Shown here in pieces: positions 1 through 5,336 of a stretch of 7,824 bases of DNA. The position numbers and the translations under genes were made by a program. Each line of letters starts with the position of its first letter. Positions within the stretch are counted from its first letter, which is position 1. The stretch lies in assembly GCA_013298245.1 (NCBI GenBank), contig JAAFHD010000162.1:1-7824 (forward strand). The letters are read 5' to 3'. The notes beneath the pieces are model-generated. The model saw only the letters and a program-made list of their open reading frames with translations. It was not told the DNA's origin and ran no database searches. Origin of the DNA: Alphaproteobacteria bacterium. Its GTDB lineage: Bacteria; Pseudomonadota; Alphaproteobacteria; Acetobacterales; Acetobacteraceae.

Positions 1-935
1 TCGAAACCGATCTCGCCGCCGCCGGTGACGGCTTCGATTTCGGCGCGGATGCGGGTGACCAAGGCGGGTTGCGAGGCCAGGAGGTAGAAGGCCCAGGTCA
101 GCGCGCTGGCCGAGGTTTCGTGGCCCGCCAGGAACAGCACGCCGAGCTGGTCGATCAGTTCTTCGCGCGTGAAGCGGGTGTCGGTTTCGAGGTCGCGCGC
201 TTCGATCACTTGTTGGCAGATGTCGTCGTAGTTCGCGCCTTCCGCCAGGTGGGTGTCCAGCAGATCGCCCAGATGCGCGCGGATCAGCCGGCAGGCTTCC
301 AACACATGCGCTTCCTGCGGGACTTTCTTGAAGGCCGGGTCGAAGATCAGCCGGCGGATTTTCACCTGCGCCACGCTGCGTTCGAACAGGGTGAAGGCGT
401 CGAACACATCATGCGCCACCTGGCTGTCGAGCGTGGTGGAAAATACCGTGCGGCAGATGATGTCGGCCGTCAGGTGGGACATCGTCAGGTCCAGGCTGAC
501 GGGGCGTTTTTCGGCCGCGGCCTCGGCGAGTTTGTCTTCCATCGCGGCGCAGCCATCGGCCATGGCGGGGAAGGCGCGGTTCACGCGCATCATGGACAGC
601 GACGGGTCGATCATGCGGCGCTGGCGCTGCCACACCGCGCCGGAACTCGTGAAAATGCTATCGCCGATCAGCGGGTCCAGCGCGTCGACCATCAGGTCGG
701 ATTTCGGGAAAATGCCGCCCTGGTCCGACAGCACGCGCCGCACCTCGGCCGGGTCGTTCACGATCAGCGTGGAACGCCGCGACCACCCAAGCCACCCCGT
801 CCGCACCCGATACGCATAGCGCGGCACCAAGGTCAGCAAATCGCCATCGCCCTGCAGCATCACGCGCAACAGGTTCATCACCGCAGCCCCAGGGCTGGGG
901 CGTGGGGGCGTGAAGACGGCCGACGCGTTGCTCAT
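1..935 (-). CDS. Cytochrome P450, N-terminal part (gene runs off the left edge)
   Basis: A haem-thiolate monooxygenase of the cytochrome P450 superfamily; such enzymes insert one oxygen atom from O2 into an organic substrate using electrons from a redox partner. The reverse strand is open for 311 codons and continues beyond base 1. The C-helix motif WQRQR (residues 102-106, the W-x-x-x-R that contacts a haem propionate) and the I-helix oxygen-activation motif AGHETS (270-275) are clear. The K-helix ExxR and the haem-binding cysteine lie outside the window, so catalytic completeness cannot be judged. The N-terminus is short and Pro-rich (TPPRPSPG) with no signal peptide or membrane anchor, as in soluble bacterial P450s. 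The ATG at 935 is the first Met after an in-frame TAA five codons upstream; no good Shine-Dalgarno is seen, and Met20 is a possible alternative start. The gene is divergent from the membrane protein/crtD pair. Substrate unknown; a carotenoid or other isoprenoid is possible from context only. Confidence 0.93.
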   Translation of the reverse strand, partial: MSNASAVFTPPRPSPGAAVMNLLRVMLQGDGDLLTLVPRYAYRVRTGWLGWSRRSTLIVNDPAEVRRVLSDQGGIFPKSDLMVDALDPLIGDSIFTSSGAVWQRQRRMIDPSLSMMRVNRAFPAMADGCAAMEDKLAEAAAEKRPVSLDLTMSHLTADIICRTVFSTTLDSQVAHDVFDAFTLFERSVAQVKIRRLIFDPAFKKVPQEAHVLEACRLIRAHLGDLLDTHLAEGANYDDICQQVIEARDLETDTRFTREELIDQLGVLFLAGHETSASALTWAFYLLASQPALVTRIRAEIEAVTGGGEIGF

Positions 936-946
936 GATCGTCGAAC

Positions 947-976
947 TTTACATAGCGAACCCGCAGGTGTCATCAT
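947..976 (+). promoter_or_regulatory. Possible sigma70-type promoter for the membrane protein/crtD unit
   Basis: Within the 67-base gap between the divergent starts (935 and 1003), TTTACA at 947-952 matches the -35 consensus at five of six positions. An 18-base spacer leads to CATCAT at 971-976 (four of six against TATAAT). A transcript would begin near 983, leaving a leader of about 20 bases. The element CGAAC occurs twice, at 942-946 and 956-960, flanking the -35 region, and could be a regulator half-site or chance. No equally good promoter was found for the leftward P450 gene. Prediction from consensus only. Confidence 0.3.
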
Positions 977-1002
977 TGCGATCACGCACCGAGTGCCCGA
1001 CC

Positions 1003-1734
1003 ATGGAACTCCACATTTTCCACGCCCTGATCGCCGCGCACATCGCCACGGGCGCGACGGGCGCGATCGCGTTCTGGGTGCCGATCATTGGCCGCAAGGG
1101 CGGCGATACGCATCGCAAATGGGGCAAGGTTTTCACCATCTGCATGCTGGCCACGGGTGCCTTCGCGATCTGTATGTCGTGTCTGACACTGCTGGACCCG
1201 ATCGGCACACACCCGCATCTGGAAGGCATGTTCGACGCGACATTCCTGCGCGCGATCTTCGGGTGGCTGATGCTGCATATGGGAATCCTGACCGTGAACC
1301 TGGCCTGGTATGGCTGGCAGTCGGTGCTGAACCGGCGCGACCACGCGGCCAATCGGCGGCCCTTCAATCTGTGGCTGCAACCGGTGCTGGCCGCGGCGGC
1401 GATCAACTGCGCGGCGCAAGGCATCCTGGCCGGGCAATACCTGCTGGTGGGCCTGTCGATCGTCGGCATCGCCACCGCCTGGACCAACCTGAACTTCATC
1501 CTGAACCCCAACCCGCCACGGCAGATGTGGCAGCGCGAGCACCTCAAGGGCCTCGTGGGCTGCGGCATCTCTGTCTACACGGCCTTCATGGCGTTCGGCT
1601 CGGTGCGAATCATGCCGGAATTGGCGCTGCATCCGGGCATGTGGGCCATCCCGCTGCTGACCGGCGTCGCGATCATCATCCACCATTGGCGGAGGTTGGG
1701 CTTCCTGCGTTGGAACGGGACGCTGGCCTCGTGA
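1003..1734 (+). CDS. Multi-pass membrane protein, DUF2306-like
   Basis: A 243-residue integral membrane protein with about seven hydrophobic segments, at roughly residues 8-29, 44-66, 84-106, 124-143, 146-167, 183-203 and 211-229. The N-terminal segment HIATGATGAIAF followed by a short loop with KGGDTHRKWGKVF resembles the start of DUF2306 proteins, where a Lys-Gly-Gly-x-x-His-Arg loop follows the first helix. Several histidines near membrane edges (His13, His37, His92, His227, His228) could in principle bind haem or metal, but no function is established for the family. The ATG at 1003 was chosen because the next upstream start (GTG at 910) would extend the protein antisense into the P450 coding region and add a non-hydrophobic, Cys-containing tail. 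crtD follows after 34 bases on the same strand, so the two are probably cotranscribed. A role in lipid or carotenoid metabolism is only a guess from that neighbour. Confidence 0.85.
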   Translation: MELHIFHALIAAHIATGATGAIAFWVPIIGRKGGDTHRKWGKVFTICMLATGAFAICMSCLTLLDPIGTHPHLEGMFDATFLRAIFGWLMLHMGILTVNLAWYGWQSVLNRRDHAANRRPFNLWLQPVLAAAAINCAAQGILAGQYLLVGLSIVGIATAWTNLNFILNPNPPRQMWQREHLKGLVGCGISVYTAFMAFGSVRIMPELALHPGMWAIPLLTGVAIIIHHWRRLGFLRWNGTLAS

Positions 1735-1768
1735 GGCGTCTGCAAAGTTGCCGGGGCCGCCCGCGGTC

Positions 1769-3262
1769 ATGAAGGTGATTGTCATCGGCGCCGGCGTGGG
1801 TGGCCTGTCGGCAGCGGCGGATTTGGCGCGGCGCGGAGCGGAAGTTATCGTGCTGGAGCGCGCGGCATCGCATGGCGGCAAGATGCGGCATGTGGACGTG
1901 CAGGGGATTGGCATCGACGCCGGCCCTACGGTGTTCACCATGCGTTGGGTGTTCGAGGCATTGTTCGCCGATGCGGGTGAGCGCCTGGCGGATGCCGTGG
2001 CGCTGCATGCGCCGGAGGTTCTGGCGCGGCATGCCTGGCGCAAAGGCGGGCGGTTGGATTTATTCGCCGATGTGGAGCGCAGTGTCGCCGCAATAGGGGA
2101 ATTCGCCGGCGCAGGAGAAGCACGCGGGTATCGCGATTTCGTCGCGCGGTCGGCGCGGATTTACCGGACCTTGGCGGGGTCGTTCATCGCGGCGGAACGG
2201 CCATCGCCCTTGGACCTGGTGCAGCGCGTGGGCATCACAAAGCTCGGCGCGCTGATGGAAACGGTGCCCTGGCGCAGCATGTGGGCCGCGCTTGGCGATC
2301 ACTTCCATGACCCGCGGTTGCGGCAGTTGTTCGGGCGCTATGCGACTTATGTGGGGTCCTCGCCCTGGTCGGCGCCGGCGACACTGATGCTGGTAGCCCA
2401 CGTGGAACAGGACGGCGTGTGGTTGCTGGAAGGTGGGATGCGCTCGCTGGCGGATGCGTTGCTCGGCCTGGCGCAACGCCAGGGCGCGCAGCTGCGCTGC
2501 GATGCGGATGTGCGGCAGATCATCGTGAAGGATGGCCGCGCCGCGGGCGTCGTGCTGGCTGGCGATGAGCGCATCGAGGCCGATGCGGTGGTGTTCAATG
2601 GCGATGTGGCAGCACTGCCTTCACTGGGGGCTGTGGGCGCGGTGCCGGCCGTGAAGCGCGAGCAAAGGTCGCTGTCGGCCATCACCTGGTGCATCCGCGC
2701 GCCGACCGCAGGCTTCGAGTTGTCGCACCACAATGTCTTCTTCGCGGAGGATTACGAGGCCGAATTCCGCGCCATCTTCACGCGGCGCGAAATTGCCGAA
2801 GCACCGACGGTGTATCTGTGCGCGCAGGATCGTGGCCTGGGTGCGGTGGCGCCAGGCACGCCAGAACGCATGCTGCTGCTGATCAACGCGCCGCCCGATG
2901 GCGATCTGCGCCGTTTCGAAACCGCGGATTATGCGGCGCGTTGTTTCCACATGCTGCGCAATTGTGGGTTGGAGATTCAGCACGCGGCGTCCAACACGGT
3001 CGCCACCACGCCATCCAATTTCAACGCGATGTTCCCAGCGACGGGCGGCGCGCTCTACGGCCGCGCGAGTCATGGCGCGACATCCACGCTGACGCGCCCC
3101 GGAGCAGCGGCAAAGCTGCCGGGATTGTATTTGTGCGGTGGCTCCGTGCATCCCGGCCCGGGTGTGCCGATGGCGGCGATGTCCGGCCGGCTGGCGGCCG
3201 CGCGTTTGCTGGAAGACCAGGCCGGGCGGCGCGCGGCCGTGCGCTTTTCTGTGACCGCCTGA
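1769..3262 (+). CDS. crtD: FAD-dependent carotenoid desaturase, CrtD type (1-hydroxycarotenoid 3,4-desaturase)
   Basis: A 497-residue member of the CrtI/CrtD phytoene desaturase family. CrtD enzymes introduce the 3,4 double bond into 1-hydroxy (or methoxy) acyclic carotenoids on the route to spirilloxanthin or spheroidene. The N-terminal dinucleotide-binding fold is visible as VIGAGVGGLSAA (residues 5-16) with the adenosine-ribose-binding Glu30 at the end of the second strand, followed by GGKM. The segments DAGPTVFTMRWVFEALF (50-66), FGRYATYVGSSPW (188-200) and PATLMLVAHVEQ (203-214) are, as I recall, typical of CrtD rather than CrtI. The C-terminal FAD/carotenoid signature GLYLCGGSVHPGPGVP (452-467) is intact. 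Length is normal for the family. The ATG at 1769 starts directly at the Rossmann strand; a TTG at 1748 would add seven unlikely residues. No strong ribosome-binding site is visible. The gene has no crtC, crtI, crtB or crtF partner in view. CrtD versus another CrtI-family subgroup is a judgement by motif memory. Confidence 0.82.
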   Translation: MKVIVIGAGVGGLSAAADLARRGAEVIVLERAASHGGKMRHVDVQGIGIDAGPTVFTMRWVFEALFADAGERLADAVALHAPEVLARHAWRKGGRLDLFADVERSVAAIGEFAGAGEARGYRDFVARSARIYRTLAGSFIAAERPSPLDLVQRVGITKLGALMETVPWRSMWAALGDHFHDPRLRQLFGRYATYVGSSPWSAPATLMLVAHVEQDGVWLLEGGMRSLADALLGLAQRQGAQLRCDADVRQIIVKDGRAAGVVLAGDERIEADAVVFNGDVAALPSLGAVGAVPAVKREQRSLSAITWCIRAPTAGFELSHHNVFFAEDYEAEFRAIFTRREIAEAPTVYLCAQDRGLGAVAPGTPERMLLLINAPPDGDLRRFETADYAARCFHMLRNCGLEIQHAASNTVATTPSNFNAMFPATGGALYGRASHGATSTLTRPGAAAKLPGLYLCGGSVHPGPGVPMAAMSGRLAAARLLEDQAGRRAAVRFSVTA

Positions 3263-3263
3263 A

Positions 3264-4592
3264 TCAGCCCGGGCGCAGTTGCAGCCAGGCACCATCGCCC
3301 GGCATGTCCAGCCGCCTGCCGAGAAACGCCTCAAGGCCACGCAGATTGTGCTGCGCATGCCAAGCGGTCGCGGCCAGCCAGTCGGCACGCGGTTCCTTGG
3401 GCAACCAAGCCGCGACGGCGTCGTGCATCGCGCGTGGTGCATCGCGCGGTGGCGCGCCGGGCAGATGCACGCCAGCGAATTGCACGCGGATAGCGGGCTT
3501 GATCGCGGGCAGCAGGCGGGTGGTGATGTGCGTCGCCTCGGCCTCGCCGGCGGCGTGGATGACCAGCATGTCGCCATGCGTCAGTCGCAGGTTCAGGAAG
3601 GCCGCGTCCAGATCGGTGACGCGCCGGTCATGCCATTCGACACTGTTCAGCCCGCGCGGCGCTTCCGGCCCCACGCTGATGAACCGGCCGCTGACATTGG
3701 CGTCAAGCGCGTGGCGCACCACCCAGCTGGCACCGCCATGGCCCAGTTCCAGCACCGTGCCGGGGCGGAATTTGCGGATCATGGCGTGCATGATGGCGGC
3801 GTCGATCACGGGCACGCCCGGCGGTGTGGAGTGCAATTCGCCGCCGAAGATGCCGAGTTCGATCAGGAAGCGGCGCAGTTCACTGGCATTGCTGAACAGC
3901 TGGTCTTCGGGCGGGCGCTGGGACGGTGCGCCCAGTGATTGCACCAGCCGCGCCAGAGCGGTTGCGATGGAAGGCGGTGCCGCCGGCACGGGGCTTGGCG
4001 GCGCGGGGGCAGCAGGCTCGGGCTGCGCGATGGGCGCGGGTGCTGCGGGGGCGACAGGCACCGTGGTCATGGGCGCGCTGGGTTCGGGCGGCGCAGCCTC
4101 GGGCGCGGCTTCAACCGGCATTGCGGCGCCCAGCGGTTCGGGTGGGGCCGCTGCGTCCGGCGCCGGTGTGGCGCGTGGGGCAATGGCGTCCTGAACAGGC
4201 GCGGCCTCGGCTGGCAATGCCGTGTCCAGGGGTTCGGGCTGAATCGCCGCGTCTGGCGCCGGCGCGGCAAGTGGAACAACAGCATCCTGAGCCGCGGCGG
4301 GTTCCGGTGCCGGTTCTTCAGCTTCGATGGCGATCGGCACAACGGCCGCAGGCATCGCCAGCGGTTCCGCGGCCGCGGTGACATTGGGCCATTCGAATGG
4401 TGCCGCGACTGCTGCCGTGGGCGCGGCGGCCTTCTGGGGCGCGCCCAGCATCAGCTGACCAAGGGCTACAACAGCAGACGGGAGGGCCTCGGCGTCGGTG
4501 CCCTGCATGCCGTGCAATGTCACCAGCCAGCGCCGCGTGGCGAATGGAGGCTGGCGGTCCGCTTCCGGTTGCATCACATCGTTCACAACCAT
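3264..4592 (-). CDS. Pro/Ala-rich protein with C-terminal methyltransferase-like (Rossmann) domain
   Basis: A 442-residue protein of unknown function in three parts. Residues 1-50 form a short N-terminal segment containing [12 protein letters not shown]. Residues about 50-208 are a low-complexity Pro/Ala/Glu linker with a 32-residue tandem repeat. Residues about 225-442 form a globular domain. In the last part, [11 protein letters not shown] (279-289) resembles motif I of class I SAM-dependent methyltransferases, and [11 protein letters not shown] (340-350) with [18 protein letters not shown] (361-378) aligns by pattern with the strand-loop-strand region of relatives that read roughly LFIDSSH and HDI. 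Here the Asp and His positions are replaced, so catalysis is doubtful. The ATG at 4592 was chosen over one 18 codons upstream because GGAGGA lies just before it (4596-4601). There is no signal peptide or membrane segment. The stop is one base from the crtD stop (convergent), and the gene is divergent from rimP with 151 bases between starts. Confidence 0.82.
   Translation of the reverse strand: MVVNDVMQPEADRQPPFATRRWLVTLHGMQGTDAEALPSAVVALGQLMLGAPQKAAAPTAAVAAPFEWPNVTAAAEPLAMPAAVVPIAIEAEEPAPEPAAAQDAVVPLAAPAPDAAIQPEPLDTALPAEAAPVQDAIAPRATPAPDAAAPPEPLGAAMPVEAAPEAAPPEPSAPMTTVPVAPAAPAPIAQPEPAAPAPPSPVPAAPPSIATALARLVQSLGAPSQRPPEDQLFSNASELRRFLIELGIFGGELHSTPPGVPVIDAAIMHAMIRKFRPGTVLELGHGGASWVVRHALDANVSGRFISVGPEAPRGLNSVEWHDRRVTDLDAAFLNLRLTHGDMLVIHAAGEAEATHITTRLLPAIKPAIRVQFAGVHLPGAPPRDAPRAMHDAVAAWLPKEPRADWLAATAWHAQHNLRGLEAFLGRRLDMPGDGAWLQLRPG
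4098..4289 (-). repeat. Two 96-base in-frame tandem repeats in the Pro/Ala-rich linker
   Basis: Two adjacent 32-codon units, 4194-4289 and 4098-4193, encode residues 102-133 and 134-165 of the methyltransferase-like protein. Each begins QDA and contains PAPDAA, PEPL and EAAP; 21 of 32 residues are identical between units by direct alignment. Because the length is a multiple of three, the frame is kept, and copy number could vary between strains. Confidence 0.75.
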
Positions 4593-4595
4593 GGT

Positions 4596-4601
4596 TCCTC
4601 C
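4596..4601 (-). promoter_or_regulatory. Ribosome-binding site deciding the start of the Pro/Ala-rich protein
   Basis: On the reverse strand GGAGGA lies three bases before the ATG at 4592 (four bases if counted from GGAGG). The longer in-frame start at 4646 has no comparable site, so the shorter protein is preferred. Confidence 0.65.
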
Positions 4602-4640
4602 AGCGGCCTGCGTTGAGGTTCTGCATTGCACATCGCCGGC

Positions 4641-4669
4641 TTGCAAGCGAAGCGTCAGCGGACTACATC
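4641..4669 (+). promoter_or_regulatory. Possible promoter of the rimP-nusA-ylxR-infB operon
   Basis: TTGCAA at 4641-4646 (five of six against TTGACA) is followed after 17 bases by TACATC at 4664-4669 (three of six against TATAAT). Transcription would begin near 4676, giving a leader of about 70 bases that contains the two alternative hairpins. The -10 match is weak, and the assignment rests on position as much as on sequence. Confidence 0.3.
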
Positions 4670-4700
4670 AATCGCATTCCATCCATCACAGACCTTGTGA

Positions 4701-4729
4701 GGGTGGCCCGAAAGGGCCGCTCCTTTCGG
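4701..4729 (+). promoter_or_regulatory. rimP leader with two mutually exclusive hairpins (candidate attenuator)
   Basis: Hairpin A pairs 4701-4709 (GGGTGGCCC) with 4714-4722 (GGGCCGCTC) around a GAAA tetraloop: nine pairs, two of them G-U. Hairpin B pairs 4708-4716 (CCGAAAGGG) with 4721-4729 (TCCTTTCGG) around CCGC: nine pairs, one G-U. They share bases 4708-4722 and cannot form together. Hairpin A is followed by CTTTCGGCTTT, a poor U-tract, so it could be a weak intrinsic terminator or pause site. Hairpin B ends four bases before the GGAG of the rimP ribosome-binding site. Attenuation ahead of rimP-nusA-infB has been described in other proteobacteria, and NusA is known to act on hairpin-dependent termination, so autoregulation is plausible. 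The structures are read from sequence; the switching is inference. Confidence 0.55.
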
Positions 4730-4733
4730 CTTT

Positions 4734-4746
4734 GGAGAGCAGCTTG
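4734..4746 (+). promoter_or_regulatory. Shine-Dalgarno and TTG start of rimP
   Basis: GGAG at 4734-4737 lies six bases before a TTG codon at 4744-4746, which is ideal spacing. The reading frame is open upstream to an ATG at 4498, but that start would read antisense through the neighbouring gene and through the hairpin leader, so the TTG is preferred. Confidence 0.75.
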
Positions 4747-5334
4747 ACCGCGGAACGCCCGCACCACGACGGCCTTGAAGCCCGCATCGCCGATGCCATC
4801 GCACCCGCCATAGAGGACATGGGCTACGAACTGGTGCGCGTGCAGGTGTCGGGCAAGGAGCGCCCCGTCGTGCAAATCATGGCGGACCGCGCGGATGGCA
4901 CCACCTTCACCGTCGAGGATTGTGAGGCCATCAGCCGCCAGGTCAGCGCCATCCTGGACGTGGAAGACCCGATCCGCAGCGAGTGGATGCTGGAAGTCAG
5001 CAGCCCCGGCATCGACCGCCCGCTGACGCGCATCGCCGGCCATGTCGCGACGCTGGAACTGCACATCCCGCAGGATGGTCGCAAGCGGTTTCGTGGCGTG
5101 GCGCTGGGCGCCGATGAAGGTGTGGTGAAGCTGCGCCTGGATGAAGGAACAGATGCCGAATTCCCGCGCGCGAATATACGCCGCGCGAAGCTCGTGCTGA
5201 CCGATGAATTGATCGCAGCGACGCAACCGCCCGTTGCTGACGAACCTGACGCGCCCGCCCCTAAGGCGCCGCGCAACCGCAAGCCCGGAGCGCCGGCCAC
5301 TATCGGCCGGCGTGACCATAGGAAGGAGCACTGA
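4744..5334 (+). CDS. rimP: Ribosome maturation factor RimP
   Basis: A 196-residue cytoplasmic protein needed for late maturation of the 30S ribosomal subunit, where it assists 16S rRNA folding and small-subunit protein assembly. The family layout is intact: an N-terminal alpha/beta domain (residues about 10-90) beginning [20 protein letters not shown] and ending in the hallmark [12 protein letters not shown] (83-94), then an SH3-like C-terminal barrel (about 96-155) with [10 protein letters not shown] and GVVKLRL. A basic, proline-rich tail (about 160-196, with [10 protein letters not shown] and GRRDHRKEH) extends past the barrel; such tails occur in alphaproteobacterial RimP. The start is TTG with a well-spaced GGAG. 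nusA begins two bases after the stop, so the two are certainly cotranscribed and probably translationally coupled. A strong inverted repeat lies in the last codons. Confidence 0.95.
   Translation: MTAERPHHDGLEARIADAIAPAIEDMGYELVRVQVSGKERPVVQIMADRADGTTFTVEDCEAISRQVSAILDVEDPIRSEWMLEVSSPGIDRPLTRIAGHVATLELHIPQDGRKRFRGVALGADEGVVKLRLDEGTDAEFPRANIRRAKLVLTDELIAATQPPVADEPDAPAPKAPRNRKPGAPATIGRRDHRKEH
5291..5312 (+). repeat. Perfect 8-bp inverted repeat at the rimP 3' end, just upstream of the nusA ribosome-binding site
   Basis: CGCCGGCC (5291-5298) and GGCCGGCG (5305-5312) pair perfectly around ACTATC, with a possible ninth G-U pair. There is no U-run after it, so it is not a normal intrinsic terminator. 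It ends eight bases before GGAAGGAG (5321-5328), the nusA Shine-Dalgarno, and could modulate nusA translation or serve as an RNA-processing site. Confidence 0.6.
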
Positions 5335-5336
5335 CC

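Noticed and set aside
910..1002. GTG start at 910 for the membrane protein
   Set aside because: The extra 31 residues overlap the divergent P450 start and do not look like part of a DUF2306-type protein; the ATG at 1003 sits directly before the first membrane helix.
69..1772. Long open frame of 567 codons on the + strand across the left part of the window
   Set aside because: It is antisense to the P450 and then out of frame with the membrane protein. Its translation is rich in Arg, His and Gln with no recognisable domain, as expected for a shadow frame in high-GC DNA.
2621..3577. A 318-codon leftward frame over the crtD 3' end
   Set aside because: It is antisense to a gene with clear family motifs, crosses the convergent stop junction, and shows no recognisable motif.
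2689..4194. A 501-codon + strand frame bridging crtD and the region after it
   Set aside because: It is out of frame with crtD and antisense to the Pro/Ala-rich gene. The Ser/Gly/Ala-rich end is the complement of the Pro/Ala linker, not a real low-complexity protein.
4593..4646. Upstream ATG at 4646 for the Pro/Ala-rich protein
   Set aside because: No ribosome-binding site precedes it, whereas GGAGGA lies just before the ATG at 4592.
4701..4733. Simple intrinsic terminator upstream of rimP
   Set aside because: The stem is strong, but the following sequence has only interrupted T runs (CTTTC, CTTT). A plain terminator is less convincing than a pause or attenuator element, so it was reported as a leader structure instead.
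4498..4743. N-terminal extension of rimP to the ATG at 4498
   Set aside because: It would add 82 residues unlike any RimP, read antisense through the neighbouring gene, and pass through the hairpin leader. The TTG at 4744 has a well-placed GGAG.
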